From Flavobacterium aquidurense (GTDB lineage: Bacteria > Bacteroidota > Bacteroidia > Flavobacteriales > Flavobacteriaceae): DNA of 64,000 nucleotides. Location: positions 186,001 through 250,000 of the forward strand of contig NZ_JRLF01000012.1 in assembly GCF_001404985.1 (NCBI RefSeq), read 5' to 3'. This document shows, in pieces, positions 44,019 to 52,874 of the stretch; the stretch's first letter is position 1, and each line of letters begins with the position of its first letter. A program made the translations under genes and the position numbers. The notes beneath the pieces are model-generated. The model saw only the letters and a program-made list of their open reading frames with translations. It ran no database searches and was not told the DNA's origin.

Positions 44019-44045
44019 CAAAATTAACGAAACTAAACGAAACTA
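44019..44045 (-). promoter_or_regulatory. glpD -7 box and tandem regulator sites
   Basis: On the minus strand the -7 box TAATTTTG is at 44019-44026. Directly upstream, AACGAAACTA is repeated twice without a gap (44026-44035 and 44036-44045), reading TTTCGTTTAG-type on the minus strand. E. coli GlpR sites also contain TTCG-T core. The DeoR-family gene starts 83 bp away, so these are likely its operators. Confidence 0.68.
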
Positions 44046-44127
44046 AAGTAATAAAATAAGGTTTTTTTTGAATTATTTTTTTATCGTACATTTATACCTT
44101 CAAAAATCTTAATATTATCAGGCTATT

Positions 44128-44898
44128 ATGGTTATTATAAACAAAAGACAAGAAGAAATACTTAAAGAACTGGACAAAAATGGACATGTAAATGTGGCTG
44201 ATTTGTGTGAAATTCTTAATGTTTCAACCGTAACAATAAGAAAGGATTTGAACTTTTTAGAAAATGAAAACTTGTTACACCGTACACATGGCGGTGCAAG
44301 TAAACAGCCTATTTATGCTTTCGAAAGGGATTTAAGTGATAAAGAAGGATTGCAGGTAGAGCAAAAAAAGCAAATTGCAAAAGAAGCTTTAAAGTACATT
44401 AATAATTTCGATTACATCATATTAGGTTCAGGATCTAATATTCAATACTTAGCGCAGATTATTTCAGGATTTCAAAAATTAACAGTGCTAACGCCTTCTT
44501 TAAAGGTTTCATTAGAACTAAGTAATGAAACAAATGTAGATACAATACAGTTGGGTGGTGATGTCAGGAAAAGTTCAAATTCAGTTATTGGGCCAATTTC
44601 TGAAGCAATACTGAATCAATTTTCCTGTAATAAATTGTTTTTAGGTGCAGATGGGCTTCATTTAGATTTTGGTTTAAGCACCTCAAATGCTTTAGAAGCA
44701 CATCTTAATCAAGTTATGATTTCAGTGGCAGAAAAGGTTATTGTGCTGGTAGATTCTACAAAAATGAATGTTAGAGGCTTTGGCAAGATATGCAATTTAG
44801 ATAAAATTGATGTGTTGATTACTGATGATGGAATCGATAACGAAACCAAAACGAAACTAGAAGAAATAGGAGTAGAGGTAATAATTGCATCAAAATAG
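44128..44898 (+). CDS. DeoR/GlpR family transcriptional regulator
   Basis: A 256-residue repressor. The N-terminal HTH (residues ~5-55) reads RQEEILKELDKNGHVNVADL, then LNVSTVTIRKDLNFLE and the signature HRTHGGA. The sugar-phosphate-sensing C-terminal domain has ILGSGSNIQYLA, LTPSLKVSLELS and VLVDSTKMNVRGF. Divergent from glpD, so it most likely represses the glycerol operon until glycerol-3-phosphate is present. Confidence 0.92.
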   Translation: MVIINKRQEEILKELDKNGHVNVADLCEILNVSTVTIRKDLNFLENENLLHRTHGGASKQPIYAFERDLSDKEGLQVEQKKQIAKEALKYINNFDYIILGSGSNIQYLAQIISGFQKLTVLTPSLKVSLELSNETNVDTIQLGGDVRKSSNSVIGPISEAILNQFSCNKLFLGADGLHLDFGLSTSNALEAHLNQVMISVAEKVIVLVDSTKMNVRGFGKICNLDKIDVLITDDGIDNETKTKLEEIGVEVIIASK

Positions 44899-44963
44899 TG
44901 TTTTTATAAAGATTCGAAAAAACGAAACTTTTGATTTTTTGAAATAAGTTCTTTCGTTTACGC

Positions 44964-45076
44964 GCGTGAGGGATAGGAGCAGGCTACCTAAGTAGCGTGG
45001 ATAGCCCGACAGCATGCCGATAAGAGGGCGTATAAGCGCAAAGTATATTTGCCCTCTTATCGGGATGGTGGCACGC
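44964..45076 (+). ncRNA. structured repeat element, copy A3
   Basis: Closing pairs GCGTG (44964-44968) with CACGC (45072-45076), where copies A1 and A2 have GCGTT and AACGC. Core AGGGATAGGAGC and GGATAGCCCGAC. A small hairpin CTAC-CTAA-GTAG. A second, very strong hairpin CCGATAAGAGGGC with GCCCTCTTATCGG is unique to this copy. It lies between two convergent genes. Confidence 0.58.
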
Positions 45077-45135
45077 CGCAATGCTTTTAATATCAAATTT
45101 TTAAATTCCAAATTCCAATTGGAACTGAAAAATTA

Positions 45136-45909
45136 TTATTTACTTAAGTATTTTTCGATGTGGTTAAATAGTATTTTTCGTTCTTCGGTTGTTGCATCAT
45201 TGTCCATGTCGCTGTGGTTGATTGGGGTGAACTGAACTGTCATTCCGTATTTCTTTTGTTCTTGCTCGGTGGGTAATACGCCTTCGTCTGCTGCATAGTT
45301 TTTAGAACGCAACGTATATATTTTAGGATGCTTAACTCTTGGAAGAGGCATTCTTCGATTGTCCATTGTGATTATTTTATAAACCAGTTTGGGATATTTG
45401 GTAGCGAATAAAGCTGTCATGTCTCCGCCGTTCGAATGGCCAATTAGTGTTAGGTGCTTGAAATCTAATTCGGGTTTGATTGTTTTAAATTCGTTTAAAA
45501 CATAAAGAATGTTTTCTGTGCCTCGTTCCCAATTTGGTCTTCTTGTAACTTTTAGATCTCCTTCCATTGGCAAAAGATCATCGGTAGGTAATTCGTGCTG
45601 AATGCTGATAACGAAATATCCTTGCGATGCTAAATGTTCTGTTAAGTAAGAATAGATTTTATTGTCTCCGCCTTTATTTTCTCCGTAACCGTGACTGAAG
45701 ATTATAAGTTGCTGGTTGTTTATTTTCGTATCAGATTTTGGATGATAAAGTGCAACCGGAATTTTGCGGTTTCTGGATTGATCAAATAACTCTAAACTAT
45801 CAAGCTGAACATCATAGGTTTTATTTGATGTCTGAACTGTTGATTTTTTAATATTGGAGCAACTTATTAAAAATAAGGATAATAAAATCTGAAAATATAT
45901 TTTGTTCAT
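45136..45909 (-). CDS. alpha/beta hydrolase lipoprotein
   Basis: A 257-residue serine hydrolase. Signal with lipobox LFLISC places it as a lipoprotein of the envelope. Catalytic features: oxyanion HG in IIFSHGYGENKGGD, nucleophile elbow LIGHSNGGDM (Ser about residue 160), and a late His in TPINHSDMDND. It resembles platelet-activating-factor acetylhydrolase or dienelactone hydrolase types; substrate unknown. It stands alone. Confidence 0.85.
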   Translation of the reverse strand: MNKIYFQILLSLFLISCSNIKKSTVQTSNKTYDVQLDSLELFDQSRNRKIPVALYHPKSDTKINNQQLIIFSHGYGENKGGDNKIYSYLTEHLASQGYFVISIQHELPTDDLLPMEGDLKVTRRPNWERGTENILYVLNEFKTIKPELDFKHLTLIGHSNGGDMTALFATKYPKLVYKIITMDNRRMPLPRVKHPKIYTLRSKNYAADEGVLPTEQEQKKYGMTVQFTPINHSDMDNDATTEERKILFNHIEKYLSK

Positions 45910-45934
45910 TTTTTTGATACGCTTTAATAAGAAA

Positions 45935-45961
45935 CCCGACAGTTTTTTGAATTCTGTCGGG
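45935..45961. terminator. hairpin between hydrolase and GNAT genes
   Basis: CCCGACAG (45935-45942) pairs with CTGTCGGG (45954-45961). On the minus strand it is followed only by TTTCTTATT, so it is a weak terminator candidate for the GNAT gene. Confidence 0.5.
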
Positions 45962-45990
45962 GTTGATTTGTAATATTGAGATTGTATATT

Positions 45991-46512
45991 TTAGGCTAGC
46001 TTTTTTTCGAAAGCTTTTCGGGCTGCTCCTCTAAAATATACTTCACCACAATAAGTGTACTCTAATTTGTCTAAAATTTTAAGCATCGGAATATTGTCAA
46101 AGTTGGTATCTACTTTTATACTATTAATATTTTTTTTGAGGCACAAACCTTCGATGCTTTTAAAGAGTTTGGTTGCGATACCTTTTCCTTTTGCCAATTT
46201 CGATACGGCTACACGATGTACAACACTATAATCTCCGTTGGTAAGCCATTTACCTTCTATGTCTTCGTATGCTGGTTCTTTGTCGAAAATAATAGCTGCG
46301 TAACACAAAATAGTTTCGTTTTCTGTAAGTACGTATCCGTAGCCATTTTTGATGTCGTTACTAATCGAAACTTCATTAGGGTAACCGTCTTGCCATTGCG
46401 AACTTCCTTCCTGACGTCTTTGTTCGATAGCATCTTGTATAATCGTCCAGATAACAGGTACTTCTGAAATATCAGCTTTTCTTAATAGTAGTTGTTCTGT
46501 TGTGTTGCTCAT
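45991..46512 (-). CDS. GNAT family N-acetyltransferase
   Basis: A 173-residue acetyltransferase. Core motif VHRVAVSKLAKGKGIATKLF provides the acetyl-CoA loop. It has the typical N-terminal LRKADISEVPVIWTIIQDAI and the final strand EYTYCGEVYF. The substrate is unknown. It is 17 bp downstream of the YeeE half gene on the same strand, perhaps only by proximity. Confidence 0.92.
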   Translation of the reverse strand: MSNTTEQLLLRKADISEVPVIWTIIQDAIEQRRQEGSSQWQDGYPNEVSISNDIKNGYGYVLTENETILCYAAIIFDKEPAYEDIEGKWLTNGDYSVVHRVAVSKLAKGKGIATKLFKSIEGLCLKKNINSIKVDTNFDNIPMLKILDKLEYTYCGEVYFRGAARKAFEKKLA

Positions 46513-46529
46513 TTTTTATATTTTAAATC

Positions 46530-47009
46530 TTAATGAGGAAGTTTGTCTTTGATTAGACCGTAAAACCAGGTTCCTAAAATGGCACTTATTAAAGTAACTA
46601 CAATTACGGTGACTCCTGTCCCAATTTGAGCAAAAAGCGGACCTGGACAAGCTCCGGTTATTGCCCAGCCAAAACCAAACATTAAGCCGCCATAAATTTG
46701 TCCTTTGTTAAAAGTTTTAGGCTGGATTTCGATTTTTTCTCCCTGAATGGTTTTGATGTTGAATTTTTTAATTATCTGAACGGATATAACCCCAACGACT
46801 ACAGCGCTGCCAATTACACCATACATAAAGAAAGATTGTAACTGAAACATTTCCTGAATACGGAACCAGCTGATAATTTCGGCTTTTACGAATACAATCC
46901 CAAAAAAGATTCCAACCAAAAGATATTTTAAGTTTGAGAATCCTGAATCTTTGATTTGACTTCCGTTGATTCCTTCTGTATCAGTATTTTTATTTTCTAA
47001 ATTATTCAT
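46530..47009 (-). CDS. YeeE/YedE-like half transporter (DUF6691 type)
   Basis: A 159-residue membrane protein with four helices and the key signature GWAITGACPGPLFAQIG, with the Cys thought to handle sulfur in thiosulfate transporters (TsuA/YeeE). It is half the size of YeeE, and its partner half is encoded 10 bp upstream. The two probably fold together into one channel for thiosulfate or another reduced sulfur compound. Confidence 0.88.
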   Translation of the reverse strand: MNNLENKNTDTEGINGSQIKDSGFSNLKYLLVGIFFGIVFVKAEIISWFRIQEMFQLQSFFMYGVIGSAVVVGVISVQIIKKFNIKTIQGEKIEIQPKTFNKGQIYGGLMFGFGWAITGACPGPLFAQIGTGVTVIVVTLISAILGTWFYGLIKDKLPH

Positions 47010-47019
47010 TTTTGAAATT

Positions 47020-47589
47020 TTAAAGTGAAAGGATATAAGGTAAAATCAAATTTGCCATAATAAAACCGCCAATCATAAAACAGATTGTAGCTACTAATGA
47101 AGGCCATTGTAAATTTGAAATTCCCATAATGGCGTGTCCACTTGTACAACCTCCCGCATAACGTGTTCCAAAACCTACTAGAAATCCTCCTAACACAATC
47201 ATGATAAAACCACGAAGTGTGAATAAACTTTCCCACGAAAAAAGCTCTTTTGGCAATAATCCGGAATGATCCGTGATTCCGTAAGTCGCTAATTGTTCTG
47301 AAAGCTGCGGCGTGATTTCAACCGGATTTGGATTTGCCAAAAAATATGCAGCAATTATTCCGCCAAGGAAAATTCCGAAAACGAAGAATAAATTCCAACT
47401 TTCTTTTTTCCAGTCGTATTTAAAGAACGAGATATTCGCAGGAATACAAGCCGCGCAAATATGACGAAGTGAGGAACTAATCCCGAAAGATTTGTTTCCG
47501 ATAATTAATAAAATCGGAACAGTTAGTCCAATTAACGGACCTGCAACATACCAAGGCCAAGGTTCTTTGATGATTTCGATTAGACTCAT
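47020..47589 (-). CDS. YeeE/YedE family half transporter
   Basis: A 189-residue membrane protein with five helices. It has [10 protein letters not shown] and the family motif [19 protein letters not shown], whose Cys and His form part of the sulfur-binding path in YeeE. It forms a pair with the next gene. Together with the MBL/rhodanese gene upstream it suggests import and oxidation of sulfane sulfur. It starts after a long inverted repeat. Confidence 0.9.
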   Translation of the reverse strand: MSLIEIIKEPWPWYVAGPLIGLTVPILLIIGNKSFGISSSLRHICAACIPANISFFKYDWKKESWNLFFVFGIFLGGIIAAYFLANPNPVEITPQLSEQLATYGITDHSGLLPKELFSWESLFTLRGFIMIVLGGFLVGFGTRYAGGCTSGHAIMGISNLQWPSLVATICFMIGGFIMANLILPYILSL

Positions 47590-47621
47590 GTTTTACTTTA
47601 AAAATTAGATTTTTATTTTTT

Positions 47622-47743
47622 ACCATATAAGTGATATAAGAAATTATAAGTTGGAGCTTCTTACATTACTTTGAAAAGTTAAAATATAAGATGTAGATTT
47701 AAAATGATCCCAAACTAAAATGAACTTATATCACTTATATGGT
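47622..47743. repeat. long inverted repeat ACCATATAAGTGATATAAG
   Basis: Arms 47622-47640 and 47725-47743 are perfect 19-bp inverse copies about 84 bp apart, filling the gap between the MBL/rhodanese and YeeE genes. A half-copy (TTTTACCATATAAGT) lies at about 49289-49303, upstream of the MBL/rhodanese gene. It may be a mobile hairpin element or regulator sites for the sulfur genes. Confidence 0.7.
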
Positions 47744-47762
47744 GAAAATTAATATTCAATGT

Positions 47763-49181
47763 TTATGCTTTCAATACCTTGCTCTTACAAACAAAATCTG
47801 ATTTTGGAATATTCGTTTTTGCAATTGCTCCAAAACCACCGTCAATTTCGGTAAAATTCCTGAAACCACGTGCTTGCAAAATCGATGCTGCGATCATACT
47901 GCGATATCCTCCGGCGCAATGCAGGTAAAAATGTTCATTTGGGTTAATGTCTTTTACCCAGTCATTAATATAAGCTAGAGGTTTGCTGTAAGCATCTTCG
48001 ATATGTTCTGCCTCGTATTCGGTTTCTTTACGAACATCAATTATTTTGTCTTCTTCAATTTTGAATTCACCTGCAAATTGTTCAGCCGAAATTCGGTTTA
48101 CCGTATCCACTTCAAAACCTGCTTTTTCCCAGGCTTCAAACCCTCCTTCAAGATGTCCAATAATTGCATCGAAACCTACACGGCTTAAACGCGTTACGGT
48201 TTCTTCTTCAAGACCGCTTTCGGTTACTAATATAATAGGTTGTTTTACATCTGCAATCAAAGTTCCAACCCACGGTGCAAAATCACCATTGATTCCAATA
48301 TTTATAGATTGCGGAATAAATCCTTTATGAAAATCGGCACTTTTTCTGGTGTCTAAAATCAATGCTCCGGTTTCTTCGGCAACAGCCTCAAATTCTTTTA
48401 CATCAATGGCTTTCATTCCGTTATTCAAAACCGATTCAAAGCTTTCGTAACCGCCTTTATTCATGGCAACATTCATACTGAAATAAGCTGGCGGAGGTAA
48501 TAATCCGTCGGTTACTTCAGTGATAAATTCGGCTTCAGTCATATTAGCGCGCAAAGCATAATTAGTAGCTTTTTGGTTTCCAATAGTCGAAACGGTTTCT
48601 TTACTCATGTTTTTACCGCAAGCGCTTCCTGCACCATGCGCAGGATAAACAATTACATCATCAGCAAGAGTCATGATTTTATCTCTTAAGGAATGATATA
48701 AAATTCCTGCCAATTGATCTTGTGTCATTCCGGCAGCTTTTTGCGCCAGATCCGGACGACCAACATCGCCAATAAATAAGGTATCTCCAGAGAAAATAGC
48801 GTGATCTTTTCCGTTTTCGTCAATTAATAAATAGGTTGTGCTTTCCATGGTGTGACCCGGAGTATGTAACGCTTTTATTGTAATTTTTCCAATTTTAAAT
48901 TCTTGTCCGTCTTTCGCAGATATGCAATCAAATTCGCAAGCCGCATTAGGTCCGTAAACAATTGGCGCCTCAGTTTCTTTGCTTAAATCGATATGTCCGG
49001 AAACAAAATCAGCGTGAAAATGCGTTTCAAAAATATATTTCAGTTTTACGGCATCACGTTCTAAACGATCGAGATAAGGCTGGATTTCACGAAGCGGATC
49101 AATAATTGCAGCTTCGCCATTTGAAGTAATATAATAAGCACCTTGAGCAAGGCATCCGGTGTAAATTTGTTCTATTTTCAT
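47763..49181 (-). CDS. MBL-fold hydrolase fused to two rhodanese domains
   Basis: A 472-residue cytoplasmic enzyme. The MBL part (residues ~1-250) has the persulfide-dioxygenase-like metal motif THFHADFVSGH, then HTPGHTMES, SGDTLFIGDVGRPDL and PAHGAGSACGK. Two rhodanese domains follow: the first lost its active Cys (ILVTESGLEEE), while the second has it (FYLHCAGGYRS). It likely oxidises glutathione- or low-molecular-weight persulfides and moves sulfur. The ATG at 49181 is chosen (MKIEQIYTGCLAQGAY). Confidence 0.93.
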   Translation of the reverse strand: MKIEQIYTGCLAQGAYYITSNGEAAIIDPLREIQPYLDRLERDAVKLKYIFETHFHADFVSGHIDLSKETEAPIVYGPNAACEFDCISAKDGQEFKIGKITIKALHTPGHTMESTTYLLIDENGKDHAIFSGDTLFIGDVGRPDLAQKAAGMTQDQLAGILYHSLRDKIMTLADDVIVYPAHGAGSACGKNMSKETVSTIGNQKATNYALRANMTEAEFITEVTDGLLPPPAYFSMNVAMNKGGYESFESVLNNGMKAIDVKEFEAVAEETGALILDTRKSADFHKGFIPQSINIGINGDFAPWVGTLIADVKQPIILVTESGLEEETVTRLSRVGFDAIIGHLEGGFEAWEKAGFEVDTVNRISAEQFAGEFKIEEDKIIDVRKETEYEAEHIEDAYSKPLAYINDWVKDINPNEHFYLHCAGGYRSMIAASILQARGFRNFTEIDGGFGAIAKTNIPKSDFVCKSKVLKA

Positions 49182-49395
49182 GATAAATATTCTAAAAATA
49201 TGGGAATACAAAGGTAACCTAGTTTTTCCTTAAAATAAGTGACTAATGTTACAGAAATTTGATTTTTATGTAAAAAAAGATTTAATGGTTTTACCATATA
49301 AGTCCTATAGGAAAATGCAAAACGAGTATATTCAAGAAGTATGATTTGATAAAGAGAAGCATTTTGTAATTTTACATTTATAAAACATTCCCGAT

Positions 49396-49989
49396 ATGAA
49401 CACAGAAGATTTATTAAACCAAATTGCTTTTATAAAAGAAATTGATAAAGTAAAATACATTCAGCGAAAAACGAAGCTGTTTAATAGTGACCGAAACGAA
49501 AATGACGCAGAACATAGCTGGCATTTGGCTTTAATGGCAATTGTTTTGGCTGAGCATTCTGATGAACCTATTGATGTTTTAAAAGTTGTAAAAATGGTTT
49601 TGATACACGATATTGTCGAAATCGACGCCGGAGATGTTTTTATATATGATACACAAAAAAGTCACGATAATACTGACGAAGAACGATTGGCAGCAAATCG
49701 TATTTTTGGTTTGCTTCCTGAAAAACAAGCCCAAGATTTAATTGCTATATGGGAAGAATTTGAAGCCGGAGAAACCAATGAAGCAAAATTTGCAAAATCA
49801 ATGGACAGATTAGAACCTTTATTGCAAAATACATCTAATAATGGTGGAACCTGGAAGGAATTTGGCGTAAATTATAAAAAAGTCTACGAGAAAAAAAGCG
49901 TCATAAAAGAAGGTTCTAAAACTTTATGGAATTATGCCGAAGACTTAATAAATGAAAGCGTAGCAAAAGGGATTCTAAAAAAAGAGTAG
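49396..49989 (+). CDS. HD domain protein, YfbR/HDDC2-like
   Basis: A 197-residue metal-dependent phosphohydrolase. HD motif: NDAEHSWHLALMAIVLAEHS and VLIHDIVEIDAGDVF, then later the conserved Asp in AKSMDRLEPLLQN. Relatives are 5'-deoxynucleotidases that act on nucleoside monophosphates. It is divergent from the MBL/rhodanese gene; no partner. The TTG/TAnnTTTG promoter is not clear. Confidence 0.9.
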   Translation: MNTEDLLNQIAFIKEIDKVKYIQRKTKLFNSDRNENDAEHSWHLALMAIVLAEHSDEPIDVLKVVKMVLIHDIVEIDAGDVFIYDTQKSHDNTDEERLAANRIFGLLPEKQAQDLIAIWEEFEAGETNEAKFAKSMDRLEPLLQNTSNNGGTWKEFGVNYKKVYEKKSVIKEGSKTLWNYAEDLINESVAKGILKKE

Positions 49990-50032
49990 TTTTTTAAGCA
50001 CGCAGTTCCAAGTCCAAATATATCTACGATAT

Positions 50033-50132
50033 TGTCATTTCGACGAAGGAGAAATCTTCGCAAGTAACTCCGCAACGTAAACCCAATCTTTGTCGAGTTT
50101 CTCGTGAAGATTTCTCCTTCGTCGAAATGACA
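50033..50132. repeat. MITE-like inverted repeat, copy 2
   Basis: A 100-bp element whose first and last 26 bases are perfect inverse copies (TGTCATTTCGACGAAGGAGA...). Centre with GCAAGTAACTC and CAATCTTTGTCGAGTTTC. It lies between the HD gene and cydA. It is the best-preserved of three copies. Confidence 0.85.
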
Positions 50133-50252
50133 AACTTTGTGCGCATCAGAATTAAATATAAGTGTAATTTACACCATTCAAATTGTTGAAAAGTTTAACA
50201 AATATCAGGCGATAAACTTTTTTTAAAGGCAGGAAATTCGGGTTTTAATGGG

Positions 50253-50260
50253 TAAATTTG
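50253..50260 (+). promoter_or_regulatory. -7 box of cydAB
   Basis: TAAATTTG matches TAnnTTTG and lies 26 bp before the cydA ATG. A TTG at -33 is missing; this could mean an activator is needed. Confidence 0.5.
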
Positions 50261-50286
50261 TGGGACTTCATAAATAAAATACCACT

Positions 50287-51633
50287 ATGGAAGAAATGCT
50301 TTTTTATGACCGAATGCAATTCGCCTTCACCATTACTTTTCACTATCTTTTTCCGCAACTTACAATGGGTCTTTCGCTGATCATTGTTTATTTTAAATGG
50401 AAATATCTACGAACTAAAGACGATCAATACAATCACGCGACTCATTTCTGGATGAAAATCTTCGCTTTGAATTTTGCGATGGGCGTTGTAACCGGAATCC
50501 CAATGGAGTTTCAGTTTGGAACCAATTGGGCAAAATTCTCTGAACTAACAGGCGGAATCATTGGACAAACTTTAGCGATGGAAGGAATGTTCTCCTTTTT
50601 CTTAGAATCCTCTTTTCTGGGAATCTTTTTGTTTGGAGAAAAAATAATAGGACATAAGTGGCATTTTGTAACCGGATTATTAATTATGATTGGTTCCTGG
50701 GCCAGCGGATATCTTATTATAGCCACACATTCGTGGATGCAGAATCCGGTGGGATATGAAATTCTTGAAAACGGAAAATTTGTATTGACTAATTTCAAGG
50801 CTTTATTCCTGAATCCGTGGTTATGGCCTTCGTATTTACATAATCAGGCAGCTTCATTAGTTACAAGTTCTTTTGTTGTAGCCGGAATTGGCGCTTTTTA
50901 TATTTTGAGCCAAAAGAATGTTGCTTTTGGAAGAATGTTTGTGAAAACCGGCGTAATCTTCGGATTGATTTCGAGTATTATAGTGGCAGTTCCTACGGGA
51001 GATTTACTGGCAAAAAATGTCGTAAAATATCAACCCGTAACTTTTGCCGCAATGGAGGGGATTTTTCATACCGAAAAGAAAGGTTCTGAGATTGTTTTAA
51101 TTGGGCAGCCCGATGTAAAAGATAAAAAACTAGACAATAAAATCGCCGTTCCCAATATTTTGAGTTTCCTGACTTACGGAAGCTGGCATGAGGAAATAAA
51201 AGGTCTGGACCAATTTGAAGAAGATCTCCACCCAACCAATATTTCAGGATTGTATTACGCTTATCATATTATGGTAGGACTTGGAACCATATTTATAGGT
51301 TTGATGGCTTTTGCGCTTTTTCAATTGATTAGAAAAAAACTATTTGAGACTAAATGGGTTTTATGGTCCTTGATGTTCATGATGCCATTTCCGTATATAG
51401 CGAATACTACAGGCTGGTACACGGCAGAATTAGGAAGACAACCCTGGCTGGTTTATAATTTATTACGAACTGCCGAAGGCGCTTCGCCAACCGTTTCATC
51501 CGGAAATACCTTGTTTACTTTGCTGGGATTTATAGGATTGTATCTTTTACTTGGAATGTTGTTTCTTCTTTTAGTTGGAAAAATTATCAATAAAGGACCG
51601 CGTCATGTGGAACTTTCAACAGAAAAAATATAA
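50287..51633 (+). CDS. cydA: cytochrome bd ubiquinol oxidase subunit I
   Basis: A 448-residue membrane protein with about nine helices that binds hemes b558, b595 and d and reduces oxygen with quinol. Seen: His in FAFTITFHYLFPQLTMG (heme b595 ligand), GIPMEFQFGTNWAKF, and GRQPWLVYNLLRT, the conserved GRQPW motif. It is shorter than the 522-residue E. coli subunit, fitting the short Q-loop type. It gives respiration at low oxygen and sulfide resistance. Confidence 0.97.
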   Translation: MEEMLFYDRMQFAFTITFHYLFPQLTMGLSLIIVYFKWKYLRTKDDQYNHATHFWMKIFALNFAMGVVTGIPMEFQFGTNWAKFSELTGGIIGQTLAMEGMFSFFLESSFLGIFLFGEKIIGHKWHFVTGLLIMIGSWASGYLIIATHSWMQNPVGYEILENGKFVLTNFKALFLNPWLWPSYLHNQAASLVTSSFVVAGIGAFYILSQKNVAFGRMFVKTGVIFGLISSIIVAVPTGDLLAKNVVKYQPVTFAAMEGIFHTEKKGSEIVLIGQPDVKDKKLDNKIAVPNILSFLTYGSWHEEIKGLDQFEEDLHPTNISGLYYAYHIMVGLGTIFIGLMAFALFQLIRKKLFETKWVLWSLMFMMPFPYIANTTGWYTAELGRQPWLVYNLLRTAEGASPTVSSGNTLFTLLGFIGLYLLLGMLFLLLVGKIINKGPRHVELSTEKI

Positions 51634-51635
51634 AT

Positions 51636-52712
51636 ATGGAATTTTTTTGGTACGTAGTTTTAATGGGAATCCTGGCCGTATATATTGTATTAGACGGTTA
51701 CGATTTTGGGGCAGGAATTATTCATTTATTTTTTGCTAAAAACGAGAAAGATAAAAAAGCAATTACAAGCGCCATTGGTCCATTTTGGGATGCAAATGAA
51801 GTTTGGATAATTGCTGCCGGAGGTGTTTTATTTTTTGCTTTCCCAACTTTATATGCTTCTTCTTTTAGCGGATTTTATTTGCCTTTGATCATGATTTTAT
51901 GGCTTTTGATTTTTCGGGCAATTGGTCTTGAAATGCGCGGACAAGTACATCACCCAATGTGGGAAGCCATTTGGGATAAAGCTTTTGGGATTGCAAGTTT
52001 GCTTCTGGCGTTGTTCTTTGGGATTGCTTTAGGGAATATTGTTCGCGGTGTAAATTTAGGAATGGTAACTAACGGTGTTTCGACGCAAGAAGCTCATTAT
52101 TTCTTTTTGCCTTTATGGAATCCTACTTTTAGTCCGCAAGCAAATGAATTGGGTATTATCGACTGGTTTACGCTTTTTTTGGGTATTGTGAGCGTTGTCG
52201 CTTTAACGATTCATGGCGCAAACTGGATTATTTTTAAAACTAATTCGGCTTTGAATCCGCAACTTAAAAATATAGTTTTTAAACTGAATATCGTTTTGCT
52301 GGTTTTAGTTTGTATTTCGTTGCAAATCTGGCATTTTATCGAACCAAAACCGTTTCATAATTTTGTCGAAAATCCTATTCTTTGGTTTTTTCCTCTAATG
52401 ACGTTTGTTGGAATTTTGGGCTTGTTTAAAGTTCGTTCCTGGCAAAAAGACGGTTTAGGATTTTTATTCTCTTCTTTATTTTTGGTGGGAGGATTTGCTT
52501 CGACAGCCGTTTCGATTTTCCCAAATGTTTTGCCTTCAACCAATAAAGTAAATCCGTCCTTGACGATTTATAATACAGCCGCTGGAGAATACGGTTTAAA
52601 CGCCGGAATGAGTTGGTTTTTTATTGCTTTGTTTCTGGTGATTGTTTATTTTATTATTCAGTACAGGGTTTTTAGCGGAAAGATGGATGATGTTGGGTAT
52701 GGGGAGCATTAA
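51636..52712 (+). CDS. cydB: cytochrome bd ubiquinol oxidase subunit II
   Basis: A 358-residue membrane protein with eight to nine helices, starting 2 bp after cydA. Family motif YIVLDGYDFGAGIIHLFF, then GPFWDANEVWIIAAGGVLFF, GLEMRGQ and LTIHGANWI. It forms a heterodimer with CydA. No cydX-size gene was found directly after it; a terminator follows at 52752. Confidence 0.97.
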   Translation: MEFFWYVVLMGILAVYIVLDGYDFGAGIIHLFFAKNEKDKKAITSAIGPFWDANEVWIIAAGGVLFFAFPTLYASSFSGFYLPLIMILWLLIFRAIGLEMRGQVHHPMWEAIWDKAFGIASLLLALFFGIALGNIVRGVNLGMVTNGVSTQEAHYFFLPLWNPTFSPQANELGIIDWFTLFLGIVSVVALTIHGANWIIFKTNSALNPQLKNIVFKLNIVLLVLVCISLQIWHFIEPKPFHNFVENPILWFFPLMTFVGILGLFKVRSWQKDGLGFLFSSLFLVGGFASTAVSIFPNVLPSTNKVNPSLTIYNTAAGEYGLNAGMSWFFIALFLVIVYFIIQYRVFSGKMDDVGYGEH

Positions 52713-52751
52713 GAATTTTTAGCCACGAATTCACGAATTAATTATAGGATT

Positions 52752-52779
52752 AACCGTTGGTTTTAACCAACGGTTTTTT
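52752..52779 (+). terminator. terminator of cydAB
   Basis: AACCGTTGGTT (52752-52762) pairs with AACCAACGGTT (52765-52775) and is followed by a T-run. Confidence 0.85.
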
Positions 52780-52874
52780 ATTTTGTTGTGGAATGGCTTT
52801 AGCCAAATACAATATATTTATTTAAAGCAGGAGACAATTTTAATAGTAAAATTTGAAATAATAAGAGTTCAAAA

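Noticed and set aside
44890-45111. 73-codon open frame on the minus strand.
   Set aside because: It covers structured element A3 and overlaps the end of the DeoR-type gene; no protein features.
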